A DNA stretch of 41,016 bases from Rhizopus sp. PT2906 (Eukaryota; Mucoromycota; Mucoromycetes; Mucorales; Rhizopodaceae), in contig JAMYHX010000395.1 in NCBI GenBank assembly GCA_025529335.1, positions 1-41,016 of the forward strand, read 5' to 3'. Position numbers and translations under genes: made by a program. The first letter of the stretch is position 1; each line of letters starts with the position of its first letter. Below, one piece after another: positions 31,054 through 41,016 of this stretch. The notes beneath the pieces are model-generated. The model had not been told where the DNA came from. It searched no databases and saw only the letters and a program-made list of their open reading frames with translations.

Positions 31054-33144
31054 TTACCAACCACCCGGAGCTGAGGAGTTATGAAAGACATATCTGTTTC
31101 CTTCTCCATTTCCATTATACTGTTCTCTTTTCAGCTCTAGTTGTAAGAAATGCCCATCCTTTATCATACAACACCCACGACACTGGTTCACGTCGATCAT
31201 GATGACGCCAGGTAACTTTTTTTCTCGTCCTAAAAAGATGGTACTAGTCTGTCCCTTTGAAATCTTTCGATTGATGAGTTTCTGATTTGCGATGCTAAAA
31301 GATTCAAAATGAAACTGTGCTGGCATCTGTGCGGTTCCTTCCTGATTTTGTGGCGGTAAGATCCTCCAGCACCAAAAGGTACCTAGCTTTTCATACTCTT
31401 GAGCCTTTTTGAGTTCTTTCTTGCTATTGGATCTCGTTAGAGCCTGTGCTGGAGCTGCAAATCCTCCTGGATGAGCAAAAGGCATGGGATCATCTCCTGA
31501 AAATGGTCTGAAGGATGGCTCCTTACGTCCTGCGCCATTGCCGAAGAGGCCACTAATGAACGACAAGCCTCTCCGAATCATGGGTTCGGGTACAACAGGA
31601 GGCTGCATACTTCTTGGTTCTGGTGCAGGTGGTGCGATGGCAGATTCAGGCTTGGCCTGCAGGGCCTCTTCTTCGTTCTTTACTTCTTGATTTGGTTGAC
31701 TTGACGGTGGTGACGGACCTTGGCCTAAACCAGGATCGCCCGCGACCGGAAACGGAAACTCTGCAGCACCGGGCCAGGCATCATGTCCTGGTGATATAAA
31801 GTTCCATAATGGAGGAGGAGGGCCATGCATGACAGGATTAAACATCGGTAAGCCCATCATGGGCATGGGAGGGTGATGCGCAAAGTTACCGTTCGAAGGA
31901 GAGCCTGAAAAGTTTGGACCCAAAGGTGGCCAAGGGATTGGGTGTGGCATCCTACTGTGTTGGTCACCGGGTATCATCGGACTAGGGTTTCTTTCTTGTG
32001 GAAGGGGATGTGTATCGTAAAAATCTCCAGGTTTGGATGCCATGGCGGCAGCAGCGGCGGCGGCGGCTGCTGCTGCGTTATACATTGAATTGTTTCGATC
32101 CATTGCTGGATGTGGCATAGGTTGAGGAAAGATCATGGAAGGATGAGGTGGTAATGGTGGAGGAGGCGGTGGTGGCATGTTTTGACTATTTGAAGGAAAT
32201 CCTTGAAATGACAGGCTTCTACCCATCTTTGGCCTTGGCGGTAGTGTCATAGTATCGCTCCCGCGACGTGAAAGGCTCGGTCGTCTTCTGCTGGGGATAC
32301 CTGAGATGTCATCCTCTTCTTCATCAGATGACTCTAGAGGGCTAGTTGGAACACTGTGAACATGCTGATGCAGATATCCAGGCGAATTGTATGGACGTGG
32401 TCCAGGAGATTGTACGAACCGATTCGGAGGGGGAAGAGGTGGCATTGATGATACAGAATTTGCTCTTCTACGTCCATAAGGACCCCTTAATGATGCGCTT
32501 GTAATACTATTTTGTCTTGATAGACTAGGTCGTCTTGGCTGTTGTTGTTCGTCTTCATCCGAACTATCCTCGTCATGAGGTAAAAACAGTTCTTGTTGCA
32601 ATCGAATGGGTCTCTGTTGATTGGGCCAATTCCGACTGCGTAACCTTGCTGATGCTGACCTATGCAGAAAGGGTAAATCCAGATACCGCAAGTGTTGTGA
32701 TCTTCTACTGCGTGGGATATCATCCATCATGGGATACCATAAATGAGGGTGTCTTTCTCTGCTTGGTGGAGGAGGGGGTGGTGGTACAAGATGATGGGGA
32801 TATGGATAATCTTCGTCGGTCATAAATCGAGATGATCGATGAGGTATAAAGTATTCAGGGCCATGTGGTCCATTGTGAGGATCAAAGTCTTCCAGGCGAA
32901 TATCGCGCATGGTTCTTTGTAGCTCTTCATCATCTTCATCGCCGTCATCGTCTTCATCTGAAGAATACTGTTCATAAATAGGATGTCGTCTTATCGGTCG
33001 AAAGGGTTTATTTACAGGACGATTTTCCGCAAAAGTCGCTCGTTTTTGTTGGGCAGGAGAAGGACTTTGATGATATGGTTCATCATCAGAATAGCAATCC
33101 TCTACTCTCGTCCTTCTAGTGAACCTGCTATTTTGGGCAGACAT
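31054..33144 (-). CDS. large proline-rich disordered protein with conserved-looking C-terminal domain, unknown function
   Basis: A single exon codes for 696 aa. Residues 1 to about 585 are low complexity. They include acidic clusters (SSDEDDDGDEDDEE, SSDEDEQQQ, SSDEEEDD), repeated SLSR-x-(N/G)S motifs that suit basophilic kinases, several polyproline runs (PPPPPPP), and a run of 11 alanines at about residues 353-363 encoded by mixed GCN codons. The last 110 residues look globular: KLGTFWCWRILPPQ, AQFHFESFSIANQKLINRKI, STIFLGREKKLPGVIMIDV and LQLELKREQYNGNG. I do not recognise this domain. The polyproline and Ser-Asp-Glu content suggest a scaffold for SH3, WW or EVH1 partners, but that is inference. 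There are no membrane helices or signal peptide. Confidence 0.8.
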   Translation of the reverse strand: MSAQNSRFTRRTRVEDCYSDDEPYHQSPSPAQQKRATFAENRPVNKPFRPIRRHPIYEQYSSDEDDDGDEDDEELQRTMRDIRLEDFDPHNGPHGPEYFIPHRSSRFMTDEDYPYPHHLVPPPPPPPSRERHPHLWYPMMDDIPRSRRSQHLRYLDLPFLHRSASARLRSRNWPNQQRPIRLQQELFLPHDEDSSDEDEQQQPRRPSLSRQNSITSASLRGPYGRRRANSVSSMPPLPPPNRFVQSPGPRPYNSPGYLHQHVHSVPTSPLESSDEEEDDISGIPSRRRPSLSRRGSDTMTLPPRPKMGRSLSFQGFPSNSQNMPPPPPPPLPPHPSMIFPQPMPHPAMDRNNSMYNAAAAAAAAAAAMASKPGDFYDTHPLPQERNPSPMIPGDQHSRMPHPIPWPPLGPNFSGSPSNGNFAHHPPMPMMGLPMFNPVMHGPPPPLWNFISPGHDAWPGAAEFPFPVAGDPGLGQGPSPPSSQPNQEVKNEEEALQAKPESAIAPPAPEPRSMQPPVVPEPMIRRGLSFISGLFGNGAGRKEPSFRPFSGDDPMPFAHPGGFAAPAQALTRSNSKKELKKAQEYEKLGTFWCWRILPPQNQEGTAQMPAQFHFESFSIANQKLINRKISKGQTSTIFLGREKKLPGVIMIDVNQCRGCCMIKDGHFLQLELKREQYNGNGEGNRYVFHNSSAPGGW

Positions 33145-33682
33145 TTAGAAAAGAATAAAAGAATAAAAAGAATAAATAAAAAAGTAGATTGTTATTGTTT
33201 TTACACAAGTTTCGTTTGCATAAGCGGTAGTAATTACCATAATTAGATAAGCCATTCAAAAAGATAGTGCGTTCTGTGTATTACTTAATCGTTATTCTAT
33301 TTTTTGTTTTCACAATGAAGTTAGAATGAAGTAAGCCCCTCTCTTTTGCTTATAATTGTGTATATGAGTTCACTGATAGAATGTTGTCATGTCTCTTTTG
33401 TAAGACATATCAAACATGGAACAACTTTATCAGAGTATATTGAAGAGTTATTCTTAATATGTACATCAATATAAACACACATATACCCAAAGAAAATATG
33501 AAAAGGGTATGTTTTGATATAGAGAGCAGTTCATCTGTTAAAGCTAATCAGGTCGAAAAGCTTGAGCCATTCAAATAGAAACACCGACAAAAAGCGTCCA
33601 TAAGCCACCTTTTGCCAGGTTTTTTTTTTTCCTCTTCGTCCCTATCAACTCTGTTTCTTTTTTTGTTATAGAATAAGACACC
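33145..33682. other. intergenic, divergent promoters
   Basis: This spacer separates the minus-strand disordered-protein gene from eIF3m. It is AT-rich with A/T runs and shows no convincing gene. A T/C-rich stretch at about 33618-33665 precedes the eIF3m ATG. Confidence 0.45.
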
Positions 33683-35293
33683 ATGTCTACTGCTAATAAT
33701 ATCTTTGTACAGAGCAGTGTTGAAGAACAGGTATATAGTTTGAAGACATGCTTCCTCCTCTATTTGAGACCTTTTTTTATTTCCAATATATAGCATTCAA
33801 CTGTGTGTGTGTGTGTGTGTGCACTTTAGTTCAACAACATCAGCATTAAATAGAAAGCTTAAAGAGAATGGACACACATGCAAAAAAAAAAGAGAGACAG
33901 AGGGAGAGGAAGCAGGTCAATGTGTTTGACATTTGGATTGCTAATTATTTTGCCTTTTTAGATTACCGATTTAGCTCTTTATATTTCCAAATTAAAGGGT
34001 GAAGAAGGAGAGAATGAAGCACCTTATGTTCAACATATCAAGGCTATTTTAGCCTCTGACAAAAAGGATACTGTATTCACCGAGATTGCTAAAGATGCTT
34101 CTATATTTTTAACTGAAAACGATAGAGGTGAGATATTTGATGTTTATCAGACAAGTACTCATTACTGTAGCAGATGTCGAAGGTGCCTTCAACTTACTCT
34201 TAGTCATCATCTTGGGTTCAGCTCAAGGACAATTGTCTACAGCAGTTCAAGCGTTAGTTGAAACTTTAACGAAGACAGAGAGCAATAAGACTGGCTTAAA
34301 ACAAAAGATGTAAGAAAGACAACACAGTGGAATATAGAGAATGCTTATCGTTATTAGCTTACTCAACTTATACAATGCTCTTCCTGGCAACTCACCTCTT
34401 CGTTACAATGCCTTTGTTGGCCTTGTTGAAGTAACTGCCCAAGCTGACGAATTAGACTCACTTTATGATCAATTAGAACACATTGATGCTTGGTCTACCA
34501 AGTGGGGCCTTGATCAATCCACTCAGCGTGAATTGTATAATTATCTTTTTGAAGTCTTGACAAAAGCTGGTGAAGAGTAAATACATAATACATTTAGAAA
34601 AAAAAAAAAAGAAAGGAGAATGTCTAATACATTATTTATAGCAAATTAGCCTTCAACTTTTTGCTAAAGAAACTCACAACCTTTGCCGAAAACGACAAGG
34701 AATCTACCGTTTTAGCCAAAGACATTGTTTTGCGTGCTGTTTCCATGGAAAACTACTATGCCTTTGAAGATCTTCTTCAGTATAAAGCTATTCAGAATTT
34801 GAAGGGTACAGATGAATATGAACTTCTTGATGTCTTCTTAAACGGCACACTTGCTTCTTATCAAAGCTTTGCATCCACTCACAGCAATTTGATTCAGCAC
34901 CCTGAAAACAACATTCACAAGATGCGTTTACTATCCCTTGCCTCTCTTGGATCAGAAAACCTTTCACGCGAATTGAAATACGCTGATATTGCCAATAGCC
35001 TTCAAATCCCTGAAGAAGAAGTCGAAATGTGGGTGATTGATGTTATTCGAGCAGGATTAGTCGAAGCCAAGCTGGATCAATTGAACAAGACAGTGATTGT
35101 TCACAGAAGTATCTATCGAGTCTTTGGACCAGAGCAATGGAAGAAATTGAGCACAACTTTAAGTACTTGGAAAGAAAACTTGAATGAAATCTTGACTGTC
35201 GTCGGTAATGCTAAATTGATTGCTGGTGGAGCGTTACAAGGAGGAGCAGCCTCTGCTATCATTGTAGAAGGTGATGCCAAGGTTACCAATTAA
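33683..35293 (+). CDS. EIF3M: translation initiation factor eIF3 subunit M
   Basis: Exons 33683-33730, 33962-34127, 34171-34309, 34358-34576 and 34642-35293 give 407 aa. Exon 1 encodes MSTANNIFVQSSVEEQ. The helical-repeat region includes KQKILLNLYNALPGNSPLRY, joined over intron 34310-34357, and DELDSLYDQLEHID. The C-terminal PCI domain carries HKMRLLSLASLGSENLSREL, YADIANSLQIPEEEVEMWVI and VIRAGLVEAKLDQLNKTVIV, followed by a typical winged-helix end. Length and domain order match eIF3m, one of the PCI subunits forming the octameric core of eIF3 on the 40S ribosome. A PCI relative in the COP9 signalosome (CSN7) is the main alternative, but the N-terminal repeats and length favour eIF3m. Intron 1 is 231 nt, far longer than the rest, and holds a GT repeat. 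Confidence 0.9.
33802..33821. repeat. GT dinucleotide repeat in eIF3m intron 1
   Basis: About ten TG units lie within the 231-nt first intron. Purine-rich A/G sequence follows at 33880-33915. Confidence 0.85.
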
Positions 35294-35370
35294 ACAAAAA
35301 GTTTATTAATTAAAAAAGGAAAAGAAGTGTCTTGATGTGTGTATGTATTTACAAAAAAGAAAGAATTATT

Positions 35371-36472
35371 TTATACATGGGAATCCTTCCTTTTCTTCAT
35401 TTTCTTTGTCAGTGGTTGAGTCAATTGACTTTGTTTACGTCTTTGTCTCATTAATCTTGCTGAACAGTCTGGACAGTACCATGCTCCCTTGGGTGGTTCC
35501 TCTAGACCGACACATTCCATATGGAACCATTCATAAGGACAATTCTAGATACATATTAAAACATATACATTTATATATATATGTATATACAACAATAACT
35601 TACTGCTCCATCACAGGCTACCATATCACCATAAGACACTTGTTGACAAAAGCAATAGAGCCTGTCATCATTATCTGCATCATTATCTCTTCTCATTCTC
35701 TTTTGATTAATTGGTAATCTATATTCTGTCTCTTCCTCTGACTCATTCTCCTCATCGACGTCATCCTCTAGTTGATTATCTGAATCCATATCTAAATCCA
35801 TTACCATGGAATCTATAAATAATATGTATAAAGATATAGCTTATATATGTATGATCACAACAGTACCTTGTCTTCCGTGTGGTATTGTGTAACTGTGTAA
35901 GGGTTGAGATAGTGGCATTGCATCTGGATGATCACGATCATGTTTTTCAAGATCTTGTTTTAGTTTATTTAAATGGCGATCTACCTGTTTGTGGATGAGT
36001 TGATGGATATACAAGAAGTGTAAATAAGATAGTTACAAGTTTAAGGGCTTCTTCAGCCAAAGAGACTCTTTCATTTGCTAAATCTTCAAGTTTATTGTAA
36101 TCATTTCTTACACGTTGAATCAGCTCCGGTTGTTCTTTTAGTATTTTCTCTCTCTTTTCAATCTCTTGAGTGAACCATTGTTTATGGATCTTGGCTAAAT
36201 CATGTTGAGCACTTTTTATCCGCTTCTCAGGTGCTTCAGTAAGAGAGATTATTAGTTATTTTGTTAGTCAAATCAATTTGATAAAACCTCTTGCTTGATC
36301 GTATCTGTTTCTTATTTCTGCCCAGTGATATTGTATTTCACTCGGAAGGTTTTCCATACCTAAGATAAAGTTGTCATTAGTTATTCTTTCAGTGATTGTG
36401 TACTATTTTACTTGAAATAAACTCTTGCAAGTATCGACCAGAGTCTTCATGAATGTCAATTGGTTCGTCCAT
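35371..36472 (-). CDS. ING-family PHD finger protein (histone acetyltransferase/deacetylase subunit)
   Basis: Exons 36472-36412, 36359-36288, 36233-36037, 35984-35867, 35812-35604 and 35544-35371 give 276 aa. The N-terminal ING helix bundle reads MDEPIDIHEDSGRYLQEFIS, SMENLPSEIQYHWAEIRNRY, then a long helix ending ALKLVDRHLNKLKQDLEKHD. An acidic linker (EDDVDEENESEEETEY) follows. The PHD finger covers residues about 202-246: YCFCQQVSYGDMVACDGANC, PYEWFHMECVGLEEPPKGAW and YCPDC, the C4-H-C3 pattern with the Trp/Tyr cage that reads H3K4me3. A Lys/Arg-rich tail (SARLMRQRRKQSQ, KKMKKRK) ends the protein. Length is close to Yng2/ING3-ING5 type subunits; which complex (NuA4, NuA3 or Rpd3L) cannot be decided. 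It converges on eIF3m with 77 bp between stops. Confidence 0.93.
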
Positions 36473-36727
36473 AAAATATATATTTTTACTATTAAAGTGC
36501 GTTAAAGTGAATTTGGGTTTTACAAACACTTTTAAAGATAGTCACTCTTGGCTTTTTTTTTTATTATTATTATTAAAAAAGAGCAACCATAGACCAGACA
36601 GATAAAGTATGCTATTGATTGAGAGTTGCAGCAGATGGGTTTTATAGTATGTATGTTCATGTCACTCTTTTTAAATGAATATATCCATAAGCAAAAAAAA
36701 AAGTCATGATGTGCATTCATCAACTCG
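36473..36727. other. spacer between ING gene and F-box gene
   Basis: A 255-bp AT-rich stretch lies upstream of the ING gene and downstream of the F-box gene. It holds poly-A/T runs at 36550-36580 and 36690-36703. No gene is seen. Confidence 0.5.
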
Positions 36728-38404
36728 CTATTGATGCTTTAGTTTTAATAAGCCAAATCTTTTGGTAATAACAACATCCTTCAAGCCCAAGACATTAATG
36801 TCTACACTTGAACCAATGTCTATCGTCTTTAAGAACTGGCCTGATTCAATATCCATTATGATTAATTGACCCGTATTAGTTAATAGATATAAAGATGTCT
36901 GTAATATGTTGTATGCTGTATATTCTACTTTTCTATCCAATCTATGTACACATAATACACTTGCATTGCTGTCGTATGGCAATATATTGCCTAGCACAAT
37001 TCGTCTTAACCCTTCTGTATGCTTATGATTCCACCAACTGTAGAGGTAGGGCATATCCTGTTGCTCATCCACTTGTTCATCCTGATCATGTCTAAATGGA
37101 TCCCAATCTACTTTTAATAGATGTGATATATCCAACAGTCTGATCTCAAATGAATTATCTTGCTGAATATCGCCCACAGCTACCAGTCGTAGACCATACA
37201 CTGATAAATCTTGACAATGATCAGCTTGAGGCAGAACAACCCAAGTGGACTCGAACCCCCAAGGTTGAGCATGATTAGCCCAGGGCACTGATCCTACTTT
37301 GATGCCAAATCGCCAATCGTATATATTGAGTTCATTCGAATCAAAGTGCCCAGTACAGATGAGATGATTGAGTTGTGAATAATGTCGAAAATGAATCATA
37401 CAACTCACTCGTACTCCTAAGCGCACTGTGTATAATAATACTGCTGTATTTGTTTGAGTTGTCATTGTTGTTGATGATGAAAACAAGGGATCTTGAATGG
37501 GTTCATCCAAGTTGAATTGTATAATATGTCCATATCCAACGTTGAGACGTAAGCTAGGGCCAAATGCAAGCATATATATATTGTCTGGGTGATGTGGTTT
37601 ATTTAAAACATTTAACCATTTGTCCACTTGAATATTGGTATCAGACGCTGAAAAAAAGAATACGTCTCTTCCCATGAACTGATATTCGTCAAGATTATCT
37701 ACGTTTGCTAGACATTCGATATGACCATTATCATGGAGCGTATAAATGATGACTGATTGCCATATATTTAATCTATCGATATCATCGTCATCCTCTTCAA
37801 ATACAGCTGATCTACTGACTACCACACAAAATAATCTCACGCTTTGTTGTTTATAGCGTATAGTCTGTATGCCCATGAGTTGATAGGATAGTGAATTGTG
37901 ACGTTGATGATGATGCTGTATCTTGTACTCTCTTATTAGTTCATAAGAAGGATAATTAAAAAATAGTATTTTATATTCATCTACTGTATGTATTGATAAT
38001 CCAATAATACCTTCATGAGTCATTGGGTTTACGTCGAATACGAAAGGCTCTTGTAATTGATGACCTTTAAAGGACATTGGTTCTATATTGATATCTCTGC
38101 TCTGTTTACTTAGTTGAATCAAATATTTCTTCCAATCAATCAATGGCTGTTTATTATATCCAAATCCAATATTATAGGACCAATTTGGATACATTTCTTT
38201 AAACAAGTAATACCACAGATACAAGTTATTGGCTATCCTATCAATGATGTATGACATCTTTTATCTCTTTTCTTGTTGCTGTTATTCTTACCTTTGAAAC
38301 CTTTTACAGACATTCCCAAGTATTAACAAATCTTTTACATTTTCTATAGAATATTGAAATATGATAATCACCAACTCTTCTGGAAGAGTCTCCATTGCAC
38401 TCAT
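36728..38404 (-). CDS. F-box protein with propeller-like C-terminal region
   Basis: Exons 38404-38292 and 38237-36728 give 540 aa. The short first exon supplies the F-box: METLPEELVIIIFQYSIENV, KDLLILGNVCKRFQR, which continues after the intron as IANNLYLWYYLFKEMYPNW. Using only the later ATG at 38257 would lose half the F-box. The remaining 480 residues form repeated beta-strand-like units, many ending in Asp-x-Trp or Gly-x-Ile-x-x-x-Asp. Examples are LNIYDWRFGIKVGSVPWANH and QLIIMDIESGQFLKTIDIGS. This suggests a beta-propeller, though canonical WD repeats are not evident. Such proteins serve as substrate adaptors of SCF ubiquitin ligases through Skp1. The substrate is unknown. A second ATG at 38395 is an alternative start. 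Confidence 0.82.
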
Positions 38405-38792
38405 TTGTAAAAGAAAATAAAAGAAAAAAAAAGAAGTGTTGCAAGTTACCACTGCGGGGTTTCTCTATGCTTTTGTAGCGCGGCGTCTTAAATTCTGCTT
38501 GAATGCCGTTCCTGGTCCTTGGTTAGCTTCATTCCGAGCTTCCGAATCAACCAGCCGAATCTCATAGTCGCACACACACACACACACACACACATCTACA
38601 GCCAGTATCTTCTCCCTGCGTAAAAACAAAAAAGCCTACAAGCATATCAGAAGCATTCTTGTATAGAATTAAAAAAAAACAATTGAATGGAAATGTAGAA
38701 TAACAAATTACAGTTCATTTTTAAAAAGAAAAGCAGTAAAACACAGTGCGATTTCTAAAGAATACGTTTCAACAGATACAAATGGATTTTTT
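38405..38792. other. intergenic with CA repeat
   Basis: This spacer between the PPCDC stop and the F-box start carries a CA dinucleotide run and A-rich tracts. I see no gene. Confidence 0.5.
38571..38593. repeat. CA dinucleotide repeat
   Basis: An uninterrupted CA run of about 23 nt lies about 170 bp upstream of the F-box gene start. Confidence 0.9.
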
Positions 38793-39614
38793 TTATTGGA
38801 CTGCTTGCTTCTTTAAAAGATCAATAGTATATTCAACTATAAAACTTGCCTCTGCCATTGCTCCTATACCTAAGAAATCATAAGTATTTACTACCAATTG
38901 ATATCTTTCTTATCAAACCTGTATCGCCACATGCTAGCTTTTTACTAATAGGCTGTACAATTTGAAACTTCAAGACGGTCGTAAGTACGTCCAAATGTCT
39001 TGCAGTAAAAGGATGAGTCCACATGCTTGTGTTCATTGCAGGACATGCAATCACTGGCTTCATAACGTTCCAAGCTCGTAGTATGCATGTCTACCCGAAT
39101 GCTTGGTATTTCAGTTTTCAAATGTTTTGCTTTCTATTCTTTACCAGTAAATTATCACACAAACCATTGGCTATTTTTCCCATTGTATTAGCATCTAAGG
39201 GAGCAATGACCATAATGTCTGCCCAGTCTCTCAGCTAGAAATAAACACTAAGATTATCTCTGAATATTATTCTTTATACGCCCCCTACTTGAATATGCAA
39301 AATTGGATCCGAGATTTTTTTCCAACTCTTTGTGTGTATATAATATTAATTGGAAACACATACAATTCTTATCTCAACTTACTCCCCATTCATCTTTATC
39401 AGTATAGACTTCACAGTCAATTTCTACGTCTTTCACAAAAAAATAGGCAGCTTCAGTGAACACCACTTTGACATTCACATGAGGATACTTAAAGATTATG
39501 CTTAGTTTAATGTCATTCACAGCTGAAATACTTTACTTGTTTCAATAAGTTAACAATTAAGGGTACTTTTATTGTGGCAACACTGCCAGTGGCTCCAATC
39601 AAGATGTTTGTCAT
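38793..39614 (-). CDS. phosphopantothenoylcysteine decarboxylase (Hal3-type flavoprotein)
   Basis: Exons 39614-39537, 39487-39383, 39327-39289, 39234-39145, 39090-38919 and 38869-38793 give 186 aa. The N-terminus MTNILIGATGSVATIKVPLI is the FMN-binding start of the HFCD family. The 39-nt third exon encodes SWKKISDPILHIQ with the catalytic His72. The next exon gives LRDWADIMVIAPLDANTMGK and IANGLCDNLL. The substrate-binding motif PAMNTSMW is at 121-128, and ACGDTG with the active Cys158 precedes GIGAMAEAS. Every splice was confirmed by family continuity. It makes 4'-phosphopantetheine from phosphopantothenoylcysteine in coenzyme A synthesis, in the cytosol as a trimer. It lacks the long acidic tails of yeast Hal3/Cab3 and looks like a compact, plant/animal-type enzyme. 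Confidence 0.93.
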
Positions 39615-40094
39615 TAAGAGAAAATAGATTATTAATATTAAGACAGCAAGCATAAATATTGTTTTATTAAGGACAGTTCTTGGCGCACCACCACGCGCAC
39701 CACCATTGAGTCACGAATTTGGTCTACGTCATTCAAAAACTTTTGACGATAGCACTACCTACGTTGTCACTATACAATTTCACATTACCAAAGCTCTACC
39801 TAATCTAAGGCTGTCCAGTTCATTCCTTGATATAAAATACGATAATTTACACGTGTTCTTGCATCTTTGTTGATAGCCTGACAACATAAAATTAGAATAT
39901 AAAAACAACTCTTCTTTTTTATCTCTCTCTTCTTGAAGAGAACCAATACAAGACGGTAACTTCATAAAGCCATGTTTAGCGTGGCGCTGTACATTGTAAA
40001 GCTTTGCTGGATGATATCCTAGGTAATAGGTAGAGGTAGTGCCCGTAGTATTAGTCTAATTTCTGGTGCAAGTAGTGTTTTTTTTTAGCGTCAT
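39615..40094. other. intergenic
   Basis: This holds the upstream region of the PPCDC gene. A short plus-strand opening at 39972 (MFSVALYIVKLCWMIS) stops after 16 codons and cannot be joined in phase to the exon beginning at 40095. No other feature is seen. Confidence 0.4.
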
Positions 40095-40513
40095 TGACTA
40101 ATACTTTCCGTCGATGTACCACGACTACTGTAACAGTCTTGGTAATGTGTATACTCTTGTACGAAATAGATTTCTTAACTATTTATTCTTTTCTATTTAT
40201 ACCTCAATAGAGAATAATAATCAGGAACTTTGAACTCATCAGGCTTATGATTGATATTGCCAAAGATGATAACTTAGTCTTCCTTTCCTCCTCGCTGACT
40301 CCTGACATATGTTACAGAGAGGATTCGCCACACTCCTCCGAATCAGGCTCAAGCGCATCATTATCTTCTCAAGAATGGTTGACCCAAGAAAGAAAAGCAA
40401 GAATAATCCAAAAGATTGATGATGCCATTGCTGCCTTTGATGATAATGGTGAATATTTGGATTACTCCTGTGAGGGACATCGTTTTTTCTTCACCACCTT
40501 CATCCACAAATAA
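40095..40513 (+). CDS. uncertain partial gene, unknown product
   Basis: Two exons fit together: 40091-40141 (reading SLTNTFRRCTTTTVTVL after an AG at 40086-40088) and 40211-40513, across a 69-nt intron with a TTAAC branch-like site. The second exon reads RIIIRNFELIRLMIDIAKDD, then a Ser-rich segment (SSESGSSASLSSQEWL) and a charged helix (ERKARIIQKIDDAIAAFDDN), with TAA at 40511-40513. No start codon or 5' exon could be placed. If translation starts at ATG 40247 the product is 88 aa. I know no family like it. Confidence 0.3.
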
Positions 40514-40525
40514 ATGAATATGCTG

Positions 40526-40861
40526 TTATTTTATGAAACTTATAAAATATGCACGAAACTGCTCCCTTAGGGCATCTTCAGAATTTTTGTGGATATTCCA
40601 TTTAAGAGATTTGAAGACTACAAAAGCAAACATCCTCTTTGACGACTTTTCATGATAATAATATGATATATAATTCAAAAGAATATTATTTGAAAGAAAA
40701 ACTTTAATAGAATGGTGTCTTGTTATAACAATTAATGATTTGGCGCTTATGTTGGGATCATCGGCTTGCGTTAAAATATCCTCCGGGACGTAAACTTTCT
40801 CGTCTTGTTGATTAAAAATGTTTTCTTGTTCATAAAAAAAAAAAAAAAAAGGATTCATCAT
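40526..40861 (-). CDS. uncertain ORF at window end, unknown product
   Basis: A 111-codon frame, probably a C-terminal exon, reads EDILTQADDPNISAKSLIVI, a hydrophobic/aromatic middle (LLNYISYYYHEKSSKR) and SEDALREQFRAYFISFIK before the stop. It faces the 40095-40513 model with 12 bp between stops. A minus-strand ATG near 40937 opens MEEVDLPSIEEVKCCIKSP, but no splice joins it to this frame in phase. An A/T run at about 40831-40849 interrupts the upstream part. No family is recognised. Confidence 0.25.
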   Translation of the reverse strand: MMNPFFFFFYEQENIFNQQDEKVYVPEDILTQADDPNISAKSLIVITRHHSIKVFLSNNILLNYISYYYHEKSSKRMFAFVVFKSLKWNIHKNSEDALREQFRAYFISFIK

Positions 40862-41016
40862 TATATTCTACCTGTAATAATCTTTATCCCAAAAGGGAAA
40901 CCGTGTTCATTACGGCGATTTTATACAACATTTAACTTCTTCTATACTTGGAAGGTCGACCTCTTCCATCCCAAATCGAAAGAGAAATAGAGAGCATATT
41001 CTTGCAAGCGTTGATT
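40862..41016. other. window end
   Basis: Only a short minus-strand opening of 19 codons is seen. Nothing else can be supported in the last 155 bp. Confidence 0.4.

Noticed and set aside
38571..38593. CRISPR-like or tandem array
   Set aside because: It is only a CA microsatellite; no spaced repeats are present anywhere in the window.

Overview
This is a nuclear fungal contig. Coding genes are compact and cut by many short introns of about 45-75 nt, almost all GT...AG, several with a CTAAC-like branch site. Intergenic DNA is AT-rich with poly-A/T and CT tracts. A decayed gene family, a UDP-glucosyltransferase and Fanzor/Helitron remnants of types I know from Mucoromycota suggest a mucoralean fungus (Rhizopus/Mucor relatives). 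The genus cannot be fixed from the sequence alone. All exon models were worked out by eye; each was accepted only where reading frame, splice sites and protein family agreed.

Layout. 1-4056: gene-poor, no convincing gene. 4057-7093: two plus-strand nuclear regulators in tandem, a SAGA DUB-module subunit (SGF73/ataxin-7 type) and an NsdD-like GATA factor. 7094-12759: mostly gene-poor, with one doubtful small gene, a perfect hairpin and a decayed copy of a mucoralean multicopy gene. 12760-17575 (minus): the mitochondrial ABC exporter ATM1 and a membrane UDP-glucosyltransferase. 17861-20282 and 25373-26435: two related relics on the same strand, each joining a Helitron Rep-like N-terminal fragment to the C-terminal part of a Fanzor (eukaryotic TnpB homologue). 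21466-25187, between the relics: Rieske protein RIP1, an MCP1-like mitochondrial membrane protein and SEC61 alpha. 26635-28309: CorA Mg2+ transporter. 28640-31033: checkpoint protein MAD1, converging on a 696-aa disordered protein of unknown function (31054-33144). 33683-36472: eIF3m and a convergent ING-family PHD protein. 36728-39614 (minus): an F-box protein and phosphopantothenoylcysteine decarboxylase. The last 1 kb holds only uncertain ORFs.

Most genes are unrelated housekeeping functions: chromatin (SGF73, ING), Fe-S/respiration (ATM1, RIP1), translocation (SEC61), translation (eIF3m), mitosis (MAD1) and CoA synthesis (PPCDC). I see no biosynthetic cluster. The most interesting signal is the pair of Helitron-Fanzor relics. 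In both, the sequence just after the Fanzor stop codon is better preserved than the broken ORF. This makes it a candidate guide-RNA (omega-RNA-like) scaffold or element end.
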